DNA of 64,000 nt. Source: Blastocladiella emersonii ATCC 22665. Taxonomy: Eukaryota; Blastocladiomycota; Blastocladiomycetes; Blastocladiales; Blastocladiaceae. This document shows positions 41,335 through 53,051 of this stretch, piece after piece. Position 1 is the first letter of the stretch; the number at the start of each line of letters is the position of its first letter. A program made the position numbers and the translations under genes. The stretch spans positions 1,302,001-1,366,000 of the forward strand of contig JANHCV010000009.1 of the NCBI GenBank assembly GCA_025594325.1. Reading direction: 5' to 3'. A model generated the notes under the pieces. That model ran no database searches. It was not told where the DNA came from and saw nothing but the letters and a program-made list of their open reading frames with translations.

Positions 41335-43269
41335 GGTGATGAGGAGGAAACACGGCTACGTGATGGGTGGTCAATGTGTGCGCGCGGCGGTCGTCGAGCG
41401 AGGAGGCCGTACTCGTCGAGGTCTTCGAGGATCGTTTGAGGATCGTGAGCGAGAGGATCGGGGCCGCGGCTATGGAGCAGGGAGGGAGGGCGGGAGGGAG
41501 GGGGTCCGACGGCGGCGCGGCGCAGCACGGCCACGGGCTAACGCAGCAAAATCTCGAGCGCGCGGCCGCGCGCGGGCGGGCGTGCGGCGCGACGCGTCGG
41601 GTGGTTTGAGACAATCTCGGCGAGAGGAGACACGGTGCACGCGCGCGCGACGTCGTGGTGGCGGTGGTGGCAGGGAGACGGCGGCGCGCGGGTCGCGTGA
41701 TGCGAGACATCTCGGGCAGCGGCAGGCGGCGTGCGGAAGGAGAGCGGCCGTGGCCCGAGAACGTGTGCGGCGACGCGGTGCCCGCGAGCGTGCGCGGCGA
41801 CGCGGTGAAGAAGAAGGCGGCCGAGGGAGGCACGGCGCGCGCGGTACGGCTTGGCGCTCGCGCTCGCGCCGTCTCCCGTTCGCGCGCACCACCGCGATGC
41901 ACGAGAGCGAGCGCGGCGACGCGGGAACGTGTTGCGGGTGGTCGTGATGCGGGCGGTGATGATGTGCGGTGATGATGGGCGGCGCGACCGCGGCGGGGTC
42001 GGCGGCCGTGGTGAAGGTGGCGAGGGTGCGGATCGAGTCGGTGGTGCGTGCAGGGACGACGGCGAGGGCGATCTCGAAGGTCGGGCGAGATGATGGAGGG
42101 TGTGCGAACAAGCGAGCGGTCATGATGACGGCGAGGCGAGGCGGCGCGTGTCCCCCACCTGCGCGCGAGTGGGTGTTGAGGGGAGGGGGTACCTGGCCCC
42201 ATATCAGCGGGGTGTCTGGCTATGGCGCTGCCACAGAGACGCACGGAAGCGATCGGTCAGCGTGACGTGGCCGCGCATTGAAGAGAAGGGGAAGGGGGGT
42301 CTTCCTGATGCCGACCCGCCGGCCCGGTCCGCGCTGAGCCGATCGACTTTCAAGCGAGTAAGTGCATCGAGTATTCCATTCGCCCGACTCCAAGGCGATC
42401 CCAGGGAGAGATAAACGCGAGGATCAAGGCGAACGCGTCTCGGCGAGGGGAAGATAGCATCACGTGCGCATGGGCGCCACGCTGTAATCTTCGCGTTTCG
42501 CAGCTGCTGTCGCTTCCCTGGCCGCCACCTCGAGATCCGAGTCGGGATGGAGCAGATTACTTGGTGCACCGCGAACGCTTTGGTGAGATCCTCGCGCTTA
42601 CCGGGCCGCCGACCCGCCGGTCGCGACCGCGCGTGGGAGCGCCCTCAAAGCTCAGCCTGCGACCTGCCCCTCATGATCCGTGATCCGACTGCCGCTTGTT
42701 CCCGCCGTGAAAAAGGGTGGCGGTGGGGGACACGGCGCCGCGCCACTCGACGCCACGATCGCCTCGCTGCCGTGGCGCCGCTTGCCACTGGCCCCGCCCA
42801 ACCTGCCCTCGGCGCCGCCTTCCTCGCGCCCGAGACCGTGAGCGCAACACGATCTGCGCCATCCGCTCGGTCGATCCGACTCGAACCTTCTCGTCGCTGG
42901 CACTGCCCACGTCGCCGCCGTGTGGGTCGACGTGTCGTGGCGGATCAGCCGGTCGCTGCACGCCGTGGGAGACGATGACCGGAAGTCGGCTCGAGGGCAC
43001 TCGCCCGCTCGACCGGGCCGCGAACACGAACGCTCGCGCGCTGCCCGTGCCTCCCTTCACTTGTCTCCGCCCGCGGCATGGCGCCCTGCGAGACACGGCG
43101 CGACGCGTCGCTCGCTCGCTCAACGACGCCGACACCTCGGCACCACTCACTCCGTGATCTCTCTGCATCGTGATCGTATGGATTTGCTCGACTTGACCGC
43201 GACCTCGAACTTCCCGCTGAAACTGTGCGGCCGGACCCATCGTGTAGCTCCCGGAAATCCACCGCCACC
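41335..43269. other. Divergent intergenic region between two membrane-anchored low-complexity genes
   Basis: 1.9 kb separate the start codons of the Q-rich gene (minus) and the gene at 43270 (plus). Long open frames cross it on both strands, but they are rich in Arg, Gly and Ala, as expected of random GC-rich DNA, and lack family features. It presumably holds both promoters. Confidence 0.5.
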
Positions 43270-46200
43270 ATGATCACGCCCGTGTACCTCGTCGACGCGT
43301 TTGCGCTGTTCGTGCTCAGCGTCGTCGCCATGTTCGCGTTCCTCGGCCTGAGCGCGTTCTCGGACGGGCTCTTTTTCGCCCTCCCCTTCTACGCCGCCGC
43401 CATCGCGTCGGTCCCCGTCCTCGTCGCCGGTCTCGCGCTCTTCGCCGCTGCGCTCGGCCTGTTTGTGTTTGCCCTGATCTACACCAAGGTACGTAACTCG
43501 ATCACCGTCTGAACATTCCGCGACTGACTTCGCCCTGCCGACTCGCTCGTAGGCTTCTTTTGTCAGCGCTCCGGCCTCACAGTCGTTCCCGTGGCGCAGC
43601 GTGTGGACCGCCATCATGGCCATGGTCAAGGACACGGCCGGCTCGGTCTATCGCGGTATCCGCACGCTCGCCATCTCCATCGTCGACTGCGCCGACTTCT
43701 CGGCCGCCTTCCTCCGCAACCCGCTCGTCTATATCAACGACATGATCCGGCGCCAGCGCCGCCGCTCCACGCCGTGGCCTGTCCGGCAGCCGACCTCCAA
43801 CCGCTTCTCGGCCGCGACCCGCTCGGCATCACCCCGTATCTCGGAAATGGCCCGTCGCTCGGCAACGGCAGCAGCGTCTCCTCACCTCCTCCCGCGCACC
43901 AAATCGTCTGCCACAACGCTCCGCGCTCCTATCCTCATGCCCGCCGCGATCCCGGTCGGCTTCACTCTTCCGCCCGTCGTGCCGCCGTCCAACATGCCGA
44001 CGACCGCCACGGGCACCGCGCAGCCGCTGCCTCCCCTCCCGCCCACGTCATTCAGCTCGACCGAGATCATGGCTCGTTCCAGTACCTTCAGCAAGCCCAC
44101 GGGTACGATTTGCTACTCGGACATGCTATGGTTGTACCCGAAGCTAACCACCCTGCGTGTAGTGCCCAACTTCCCCAAGTTTGAGACTCGGTCGACGACG
44201 GGTTCTACCGCGACTACTTCTGGCGCAACCCAACTGATCGGCTCCGAGTCGTCCATCGACCCGACCCGCCGCCTTCTCGCGCCGGTAACCGCCGACGCCA
44301 AGATCACGACCGTCTCGTACGCGGTCCGCGCCTTCGTGTCTGTTCCAGCGCGCGCTCTCGGAAAGCAGGCTAGCACCTCCGAGTCGATTCAGCTGGCGCG
44401 CCGCGTGCCGCCGCCACTCAAGAAGGCCGACTCGGGCGTCGACGTGCTGGCCACGCAGGTCTCGGTCGCTCGTGTTCACCCGAACCGAGTCCCGCTCGTC
44501 GCCAAGGACATCTCGACGGCCGGGACCACGCTGCCCGCCGCGCTTCAACTCGCTGTCCCGGTGGGTCGGCCGGCTATCCTGGCGGCCCAGCTCGAGTGCG
44601 CCAAGGAGATCCGCAAATCGTCCGCCTCCTCCTCTTCGTCAACTACCGGTGGCGCGGTGCGCACCATTACCTCGGCCATCGAGATCCGGGCCCATCTCGC
44701 CGCGCCAGCCTCGGCCATCGCGGACGGCTCGCTTGGTGTGGCCCGTGTTCCCGCCGTCGCTCACGACTCGTTCCAGCAGCAGTCTGCCGTCACGGGCCCG
44801 CCACCAGTCGCCGTCGCCAGCTCGGCGGCCACTCGCGCAGTTGATCCGCCCGTCACCTGCATCGCCGCGGCCGCGTCACCCGCTGCTGCGCCGCAAGTTC
44901 TCGGAACAATGGTCGCCGTGACTTCTACTACCGCTGACGCGTGTCATGCCGCCGCCGCTGATCCTCGTCGCCAGGTCGAGCAGGTCATGCCCGTTTCGGT
45001 CCACTTCTCGGACCCGCCGATCAGTGCGTCGACGCACGTCGTGGAAGTGGTCTCGCCCCCGTCGTCTGTCGCTATCGTGCTCGCTGCTGTCGCCGACAAG
45101 TCGCCCGCTGCGCTGCTCGACGCGCAGCCGGCGGTCGAGGTCGAGACGGACCGCCCCGTTGGCCGCGACTCGACCGCCGCCGGGCCGGGCACTCGCTCTC
45201 CACCGCCCGTCATGGACATGATCTCGGCACCGCCGAACGAGACCACCACGGTCGCCAACGAGTCTTCCGCAGTGCTGCCCAACGCAGCCGTGACCGCCGT
45301 CGTAAACCGCACTGCCGACTCTGACACGCGGCTGACCGTCAAGGCCGAGTCTGACCGCGTCCCCACGTGCGACCCAACCGCCGCCGATCTCGCCCATCGC
45401 GCAGCGGCTTCCGGCTCGGCGCTCTCGCCAGACGACGCGCCGGTCGACGCCCGTCCTGTCCCTCATCTTGCTCCCAAAGCCCTCCACGCGTCGCTTCCGC
45501 CCTCGATCGTCCGCGCCACTGCCGAACCCGTATCCGCAAGCCTCGTCGCGCCAACTCGGCTCGTCAACTCAACCACGTCTACTGCTCCGGCCACGCATCC
45601 GCTGCAGTACTACCAGCAGCTTCTGATCCCGGCTCTGCCCGCCTACCACGGTACACTCTTGCCAAATGACTGGTCGAGCGTCCCGAGCGTCGTCACTAAC
45701 ACCCGATCCTTGTAGCCCACGTCAGCGCGATTCCGCTCGTCACGGTCGAGTCGCAGCCCAGTGTCTCGTGCATGTCGCCGACGTGGATTCCTGCACCTGG
45801 TACGATCGAGTTTACGCTAGGAAGAGTCGTGACTCGCATAGTCTGACTGCTCTCAATTCGACTGGTAGTTCCTCGTCCTGCCTCTGAGACGTCTTCCACT
45901 ACTCGCGTGCCCGCGTCCGACGTGACCTTCATGGTCAAGTCGGGCCCGCTGCGCAAGACTACGGCCATCGCCAAGGCCAGCCGCCACCATCTGTACCGCC
46001 AGCTGTTGATGGACGGCACGTCGACCATGCTGCTGCAGCACTATCGCGCGCCCCGTACGGCTCCCCGTCGTCGTCACCTCTCCAAAGAGCACACGGGCAG
46101 CCCGTCCGCGGTGACGGCCGTCTACCCGACCTCGCGCACCTCGGCTCGCGCCGCCGCCGCAACTTCGCAGCACCAGTCGCTGGTCGTCGTCGACGCCGAA

Positions 46201-48656
46201 CCTGTGTGTCCTGCTGCTTCGGGTCCGTCTACGGCCAGCTCCACGCTCGTCGAGGCCCGCGACCCTGTCACACGCGCTGCCTCGCCCGTAGCTCCTCCCG
46301 CCTGGACGCTCGACGGCGGTGCACTCGCTAGCCCTGTCCCGGTCGTCCCAGCGCCCATCGCTACGTCGCCTCTGCCGACTCGGGCGGGTGTCGCGGCGAC
46401 GGCTGGTTATGACGCGGTCGCCTCCGAGTCGATTGAGCGCCACGCTGCTGCCGCTTCTCCGGCGCAGCCGCCCGCGTGCGTGACCTCGCGACTTGACCAG
46501 CCGCAGGTGCGCGACGTGCAGGTGCAGCTCGGCGGCTCCACGGCCTCGCTCGTCGCTCCCACCTCCGTCGCCGCGGTGATTGCCGACGTGTCGACGCAGG
46601 ACTGCGCCGCTCGTGCGCCGCTCGCGCCCGCGTCCTCGGTCGTGGTCCAGGAGGCGCCCGCGCCGCCATCTCGGGCGTCCGCGAGTGCTTTTGCCGTGGC
46701 GCCGCTCATCGAGACTCACTGCGCACCGACGCGGCCGTCACGGACCGGCTTACCACCGCGGTCACAGCAACGGCTGCACTCGTTCCCGATCCGCTCGATC
46801 GCGCGCAGTCCACGCCCAACTCGTTCTCGGACAGCGTCCCGCGCGTGGAACCGACCGCTTCGCCCGTCGCAGATGCAGCTATCGTTTCCGCAGCGGTACA
46901 CGTCCATCCCGCACCCGTTCCTGAGCCATCGAGTGACCGCGCTGCTCTCGCTGAGCCGGTCGCGCCCATCACAGGTCCACAACTGACGGCCGCCGGCATG
47001 CTGGCGCGGGCTGGCAAGCGGTACTACTCGTAGACCGAGCCGACGTACGCGACGGGCTACGGGACTGGATCCGGCCGCGGCAAGCGCATGCGGGTCGATC
47101 CGCGCCCAGCCGCGCGTCCGCCAGGCCCGCTCGCTGACGTGCTCGAGCAGCTCAGCATCCGCGACGCTGCCGCCCTCGACGCGGAACAACCCGCAGCTTC
47201 GGCCACTTCGGCCCCCGTGCCCGACCATCTGTCGCTTCCTGTAACGCCCGCAATTGAGGTGATTATGGACTCGGCCGACGCTTCGGCATCGAGTAAGACG
47301 GCTGTCTCGACCATGGAACCCGTGCTCGCGCCCGTTGCCGCGGCGGCGCTTCTTCCCGTACCAACTCTCGCACCTCAACGTGTACCCGCAGTCACGGCCT
47401 CCTCGTCTTCATTGCCGTCCGAGTACGGCGTGGTACGGCCGGGTAAGCGCGCGTTTGACGACATGGACCCGACCAACTCGATTGCGCTCGGCTTCTTCAT
47501 TGTCTCGAAGCGCGCCCGCGTCAACCCGCGCACGCTGACCGACTCGACCATCCCGCTTCCACTAACTCCCTCTCCATCATCGGCGACAGCTCTCGACTCG
47601 GTTACTCTGGGTGACCAGCGGCAACTCGACGCGCCCGCTTCCGGTTCCATGGAGCTTGACGCTTTGATTTCAGGATCCGAGGCTTCGCCATCCTCGAACA
47701 CTCGTTCTGCCACGGTCCTCGGCTGTTCGGGACCCATGTCGCTCAGCGGCACCTCGGCGACTTCTGACGGCGTCTCGACCGCGAGCTCGGCACCATCCTT
47801 CACTCGTACCTCGCCGACCGCTGGCGCCGTGCACATCGAGACCAACAGCTTCGCGGCAGTCTGTACTGCGCCACGCTCGGCGGGGTGCGTCGACTCTGGC
47901 GCTTCCTCTTCGTCGACCAACGCGCATGGTACCAAGTTTATGAAGGCCGGCTCGCGCACCGCGTCGCCGTCGGATGTCGACTTGAGTAGCACGTTGGCTA
48001 TGGATACGTCGAACTCGGACTTCACGCAGGCCATCGAAACCGCGTCTGGTGCTTCCGGTACGGGCGATTCTGTCTCGCCGTCGAGTCAGCTCTCGCGGGA
48101 TGTCCGTTCCGGACTGGCTTCTCTCGATTCCGCTCGTGCAACCGCTCGCGCGCGCGGCAGCAGGGGTTCCGCACCGGCACCCCAAGACAGCCCTCGCTTC
48201 TCGGACTGGATCGGCAATATTGTCCACAACAGCAAGGTGGACCAACTCGAGCAGCAACTCGACCGCGCGACGCGCAGTGTTCTCGACGCTGCGCCTGAGC
48301 CCAAGCGCGTCATGCCCGGCGGCAGGAGCGGCGGCCGCGACGACGACCTCTCGGACCTTCTAGGCAACGCTTTCCGCACAACCTCGTCGACGTCGTCCGC
48401 TACTTTCTCGACTCGCGCCGAAGCTCCAAGTACCGCGTCTGACTCGTCCTCGGCGGCAACGGCTCCTCCTCCTTCTCGTCAACCCGTCTACGGAACTGGC
48501 CTCTCCTTCCTGCTCGGTGTTCTGATCCCTCGCCGTGAGCCCTGGAGCGCCGACGACGATCTACCCGAATGGCTCCGCCCGTACTCGCGCAAGAAGGCCG
48601 CCAAGGTCGTTGACGAGGACGACGATGTGGAAGAGGTGCTCCAGATCTTCGATTGA
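43270..48656 (+). CDS. Membrane-anchored Ser/Thr/Pro/Ala-rich protein, possibly broken
   Basis: Exon 1 (43270-43488) encodes two or three hydrophobic segments (LVDAFALFVLSVVAMFAFLGLSAF, FALPFYAAAIASVPVLVAGLALFAAALGLFVFALIY). A phase-0 intron (GTACGT...TAG) leads to exon 2 (43553-45650), introns at 45651-45715 and 45800-45867 keep the frame, then a low-complexity Ser/Pro/Val/Ala region follows. The frame must change near 46700-46725, and an in-frame TAG lies at 47031-47033. Past it the same frame continues (GRGKRMRVDPRP, KRAFDDMDPTN, LSDLLGNAF, WSADDDLPEWLRPYSRKKAAKVVDEDDDVEEVLQIFD) to 48656. Alternatively ATG 47088 starts a separate 522-residue gene. Gene plan (membrane exon, phase-0 intron, long disordered exon) mirrors the Q-rich gene. 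The family is not recognised. Confidence 0.5.
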
Positions 48657-49532
48657 GCGGCGCTAGACCAGCTCGGGGGTCAAGTTTGGCATCACGCGCT
48701 GTCAGCGTTCACGCTCCCAACCACCTCTGGCGCTCTACTTGTCGCGATCCTACTTTTGTCGTTTACCAACGCTGTTCATGCTCTCTCCTCGTATGTATTC
48801 CTACGTCCGTTCAGAACCTCGCGCTTGAGACTAACCTTAAAAACTCGCTTGTAGACCGCGAGCTTTCCCTGTCGACGCTCATCGTCCGCGACACGCGCAT
48901 CAACTGTCGTGCGGCGCGACGTGAACCAACAACGACATCATGACTTTCTCGCGTGCGCATAGAATGCTGTTCGCTACTGTCCTCCTCAACATTCCGCCCG
49001 ACTTGCGCACACGACCTTTGTCAACGACAAGTGCATCTCGGCGCTCCCGCCTCAGCTGCTTCTACAGCTTGGGTGTCCCCTCGAGGTCGTCTCCAACGCA
49101 TCGCGCTCCTGCCGTCGCACATCACCGACCACTGCAACCATGGCCGCAACCTCGACCAGCGCGGCGCAAAGCATGCACGCGAGCAGCCCGCTCCTCGTAT
49201 CGGCGCCGCGTTCCACCACGACTCTCCGCGCGACCGCTGCAACAACCTGCCGAGAAACACGGTGCAGCGACTTTTGGTCGTCGGTCGACATGCTCGAGCT
49301 TCAACCCGTGCTCCCGTTCCGCCGCGCTGGTCGCCGTGCACGCACCTCATCCTCACGACATCCAGATCGTCACTCGTGTCCATCCCCCTTTGTCATCGCT
49401 CTCTCCCTCACCCGTGGCCGACCGCTAGCTCGTCCGTGACCAACTCGACTTCCTGGCTGAACGCGAGTTGGTTTCCCCCCTCTTCCGATATCACTACATA
49501 GACGTCAACTTCTGTATATCTCTGTTCAAGGC
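48657..49532. other. Gene-poor spacer
   Basis: Short frames only. A stretch near 49010-49080 reads CISALPPQLLLQLGCPLEVVSNASRSCRR and could be the remnant of an F-box-like start, but it is too short to support. Confidence 0.3.
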
Positions 49533-49745
49533 ATGGCATCGTGCCGCACTCGAAAAGTTGAGCCTCAGGCGCTCCGACACAAAGAAACGAAAAAGTGTCT
49601 CGCGGCTCACGTGATTGATCGACGCGTGAAACGCGAGGCGAGAGACGCGCCGAAACATCATGTGAGATCAGCCCCGCTGCTGATTGTGGACGGCTCGTGG
49701 TGGAGCAAGAAGTATCCCGAGGCGCTCGACTACCTTGACTTTGAA

Positions 49746-49784
<39 letters not shown>

Positions 49785-50141
49785 CTCGAACTTGACCTGG
49801 CGTGCGAGATCGGAGGAGTTGAAGTGGTCCGCTGGTGGCTCTTCGAGTCTGGGGCCGAACTCAAGTACAGCGCCAAGGCGCTCGACTTGACTTGCGCGCG
49901 AGGACACGTTTGTGTTGTCAAAGTGTGGCTCAAATCCGTGGTCGAGCTCCAGTACTCGGCCGCCGCCTTTTTGGACTACGCGCCTCAACAAGAACAAGAT
50001 GGTCGGCATCCTCGACTTGTAGCAGAAATTTGGACAACCGCTGCGCTTCACGGCCAAGGCGATCACCACCGCCCAAGAAGTTGGCACGCGAGACGTGGTG
50101 CAGTGGTGGATGGAGTACGGCTCCGTCAAGGAGCTCCCCTG
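49533..50141 (+). pseudogene. Ankyrin-like repeat protein relic
   Basis: From about 49678 the frame encodes basidiomycete-style ankyrin units: LACEIGGVEVVRWWLFESGAEL, LTCARGHVCVVKVWLKSVVEL and, in another frame at 50050-50141, FTAKAITTAQEVGTRDVVQWWMEYGSVKELP followed by a stop. A frame change and a TAG near 50020 separate the last unit, so the gene is broken. A GAGGAC microsatellite (about 49746-49784) adds an Asp/Glu tract of alternating residues inside the first part. Confidence 0.55.
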
Positions 50142-50396
50142 ACTGACCCCTTGATCGCGGTTGCGTTCATACAATTGAAAAGTATGTGCCTAAAATGATT
50201 TTCTTGCTGTACAGGATCGCGCGGCTCTGCAGCAAGCTAGGAAATGGTGGCGCTCGCGCTTCGCACATGTGAAACCAAAGACTCTGCTGCTATCGTCCTT
50301 TGTAGGAGTCAAGCATCAATTTCCCGATAACAATCAAGGTAACTAGTTAACATATATTGGTCCAAATTCGTATGGCTCGTGCGGCAAGAAGCCCGG

Positions 50397-51230
50397 TTAG
50401 TGCCCATCAGGGAACAGGCCCCTCACCTTTGACACGAGGCACGCGGGCAATGGTTGAGTTGTGTGGTAACCGAGCAGCTTGGTCGCGGTCTGGTAGAGCA
50501 TGAACCGGCGTTGCCTTTGACTGTAGTAGGCGCCGGCCTGCATTCTGCGAATGGCAGTCCAAAGGGCGGCACTGTTGCATACGCTTCCGCACGTGTGCGC
50601 GACGCCTCGCGATAGGTGAGCGTCTTCGCCGCTTTCGTCGCTACTGTCAGAGTAATCCGACTCGGACGACGAGTCGGAACCACTAGGATAAGAGTAATCA
50701 GAATCGGAAGAGTCGGAACCGCTGCAATCTAGCTTATCAGGATCGGACGACGAGTTGGAACCGCCATCATCCACATTTTCGTTGTCCGAGCCAGAGTTAT
50801 GCGAGTAGACCCACGTCCCGGCCTTCATCTGGCCAAGAATACATTTGTAGCGTAGATACTTGGCCTCGACAAGCGCCCGCTCCATTTTCTTGCTGCAGAC
50901 CATGCTTGCAGTCGACCGAGGCTCGGTCTTGTACCCGTCCGTCATGGCCTCGGGGTCCGCGCCAGCGGCGGCGAGGTACTTGACGAGATTGTCGTGGTCA
51001 TGCTCGACAGCGAGATGGAGCGGCGTCTGACCCCACTTGTATGTGCGCGCATCGAGGTTGCTGCCGAGCTTGACGAGGTAGAGTACGACGTGCAGGTGCC
51101 CGGCGCGGACAGCCGTGTGGAGCAGCGAGTCCCCGTCGCCGCTGCACACATCTCGGTACGGTTCTTCGGCGATGAGCGCCTTGAGTCGCTCGAGATCACC
51201 GTCGTGGCAAGCTTTGTGGTATGTGTCCAT
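50397..51230 (-). CDS. Ankyrin-repeat protein
   Basis: ATG at 51230-51228, 277 residues, no intron needed. Three ankyrin units open the protein: MDTYHKACHDGDLERLKALI, DSLLHTAVRAGHLHVVLYLVKLGSNLDAR and QTPLHLAVEHDHDNLVKYLAAAGADP (the canonical TPLHLA motif is intact). A very acidic Ser/Asp stretch follows at about residues 145-205, then a short non-acidic C-terminus ending SKVRGLFPDGH. A protein-protein interaction role is likely; no partner is indicated. It lies tail to head with the permease gene, same strand, about 270 bp away. Confidence 0.75.
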   Translation of the reverse strand: MDTYHKACHDGDLERLKALIAEEPYRDVCSGDGDSLLHTAVRAGHLHVVLYLVKLGSNLDARTYKWGQTPLHLAVEHDHDNLVKYLAAAGADPEAMTDGYKTEPRSTASMVCSKKMERALVEAKYLRYKCILGQMKAGTWVYSHNSGSDNENVDDGGSNSSSDPDKLDCSGSDSSDSDYSYPSGSDSSSESDYSDSSDESGEDAHLSRGVAHTCGSVCNSAALWTAIRRMQAGAYYSQRQRRFMLYQTATKLLGYHTTQPLPACLVSKVRGLFPDGH

Positions 51231-51503
51231 GTGACTTGATTTGGTGGTTGATTTTGAGGGAGAGCGGTGGCCGCTTCGCTCGTATTTGTATCAATTTGAG
51301 GAAAGAAAAAACAGGGGAGCGACAAAATCAGGCCAAACAAGGGACAGTTTGACACCGCAAGCGCACAAGCCTGTCAGTCCGGGACTTGATCGAGAGACGC
51401 GCAAGGAAGGCGCGTTGCGCCACTCACGTGTCCGGGAGACAGGCTGAAACAGAAAATCAGATTTATCAACGGTTCGTATGTACAATATTTAGAGACGACA
51501 TGA

Positions 51504-53051
51504 TCACGCCTCGGCCTTCTCCTCGACCTTCTCGTACGTCGCGTCGTGGCCGCCGCCAAACTTGTCAGCCGAGGCCAGGCCCTCAACGGCCTTGCCCGTG
51601 CGCATCACCGAGTGGCGGTACCCGTAGGCAAAGTAGACGCACAGGCCGACAAGCATCCAGATGCCGAGACGGAGAACCGAAGACCAGCCCGTGGAGATGA
51701 TGAGCGCGAACGACGAGGCGGCGCCGAGGACCGGGATGAGGAGCGGGCCACCCGGCATGCGGAACGGCCGCTCAATGTCGGGACGCTTGAACCGCAGGAC
51801 CGCCGTCGAGATACAAACAGCGGCGAAACAGAACAGTGTGCCGCTGCTGGTCAGCTCTCCGAGCACGCCGAGCGGGAGGAAGGCGGCCGCGACGGCGCAG
51901 AACACGCCCGAGAAGAGCGTCTGGACAAAGGGCGTGCCGAACTTGGGGTGGATCTTGCCGAACATGGGCGGCAGCAAGCCGTCGACCGCCAGCGAGTAGA
52001 AGATGCGCGGCTGCGACAGCAGGGACACGAGAATGACTGAGGTGAGCCCCGCGAGACCGCCGACCGAGACGAGGATCGACAGCCAGTTCATGCCGAGCGC
52101 CGTCACCGCGTCCGCCAGCGGCGCCGCCGAGTCGAGGTTCTTGTAGTTGGTGATGCCCGTCAGGCACAGCGACACGACAATGTAGATGACCGTGCACAGG
52201 CTGAGCGACCCGAGGATGCCGATGGGCAGGTCGCGCGACGGCCGCTTCACCTCCTGCGCCGTCGTCGACACGGCGTCGAACCCAATGTACGCGAAGAAGA
52301 CGAGCGTCGACGCGCGCAGGATGCCCGACACGCCGTACTCGCGGCCCGTCGCCGCGTCGGGGCCCGGGATGAACGGCGACCAGTTCTCGACCTTGATGTA
52401 CGCGAAGCTGCTGAAGATGAAGAGCATGATGACCGCGAGCTTGGTCGCGACCAGCAGGTGGTTGACAATCGCCGACTGCTTGACGCCAAAGCACAGCGCC
52501 GCCGTGCAGAACATGACGACGAGGACCGCGGGGAGGTTGATGATGCCCGTCGTCTCGTCCATGTAGAAGCCGCGCTCCTCGGAGAACTCGATGGGCGCCG
52601 ACGTGTACGCCGTGCTCAGCTTGACGCCGAACGCCGCCTTGAGGAACTTGACGAGGTACGCCGACCACCCGACGGCGACCGTGGCCGCGCCGACGAGGTA
52701 CTCGAGCATGAGGTCCCACCCGACCGTGAAGCCCAGCGCCTCGCCGAGGGCGACCGTCGCGAACGAGTAGGCCGAGCCCGAGGCCGGGATCGCGGCCGCC
52801 ATCTCCGAGTAGCACAGGCCCGCGAACGCGCAGGCCACGCCCGAGATGATGAACGACAGCACAATGGCCGGACCCGCGAACCGCGCCGCCGCCGTGCCCG
52901 TAATCACGAAGATGCCGGCGCCGATGATCTCGCCGACGCCGATGAGCGTCACGTCGAGCCCCGTCAGCGTGCGCTTCATGGCGCTCGTCTTGGCCTTGGC
53001 GACAATGTCCTCGTAGGACGGGCCCTGCAGCAGGGACTTGGCGAATGACAT
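51504..53051 (-). CDS. APC-superfamily amino-acid permease (CAT type)
   Basis: 515 residues from ATG 53051, intronless. The start of TM1 (TLIGVGEIIGAGIFVITG) carries the substrate-binding GxGxxIGxGIF motif of the APC superfamily, and SGVACAFAGLCYSEMAAAIPASGSAYSF is the TM2-TM3 CAT signature. About 12 hydrophobic segments follow, including FFAYIGFDAVSTTAQEVKRPSRDLPIGI and LLSQPRIFYSLAVDGLLPP. Both ends are short and hydrophilic, as in proton-coupled amino-acid importers of the plasma or vacuolar membrane. This CAT-like type differs from the usual fungal YAT permeases and resembles bacterial and animal CAT proteins more. Substrate cannot be told from sequence. Confidence 0.85.
   Translation of the reverse strand: MSFAKSLLQGPSYEDIVAKAKTSAMKRTLTGLDVTLIGVGEIIGAGIFVITGTAAARFAGPAIVLSFIISGVACAFAGLCYSEMAAAIPASGSAYSFATVALGEALGFTVGWDLMLEYLVGAATVAVGWSAYLVKFLKAAFGVKLSTAYTSAPIEFSEERGFYMDETTGIINLPAVLVVMFCTAALCFGVKQSAIVNHLLVATKLAVIMLFIFSSFAYIKVENWSPFIPGPDAATGREYGVSGILRASTLVFFAYIGFDAVSTTAQEVKRPSRDLPIGILGSLSLCTVIYIVVSLCLTGITNYKNLDSAAPLADAVTALGMNWLSILVSVGGLAGLTSVILVSLLSQPRIFYSLAVDGLLPPMFGKIHPKFGTPFVQTLFSGVFCAVAAAFLPLGVLGELTSSGTLFCFAAVCISTAVLRFKRPDIERPFRMPGGPLLIPVLGAASSFALIISTGWSSVLRLGIWMLVGLCVYFAYGYRHSVMRTGKAVEGLASADKFGGGHDATYEKVEEKAEA

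Noticed and set aside
41335-42244. Upstream extension of the Q-rich frame by about 300 codons beyond the intron
   Set aside because: The extension is Arg/Ala/Ser-rich nonsense-like sequence and skips the clear exon 1 with ATG at 41334 and a good GTACGT-CAG intron.
42717-43157. Short frames between the divergent gene pair as extra genes
   Set aside because: Composition is that of random GC-rich DNA on both strands; no motif, signal peptide or intron signal supports them.
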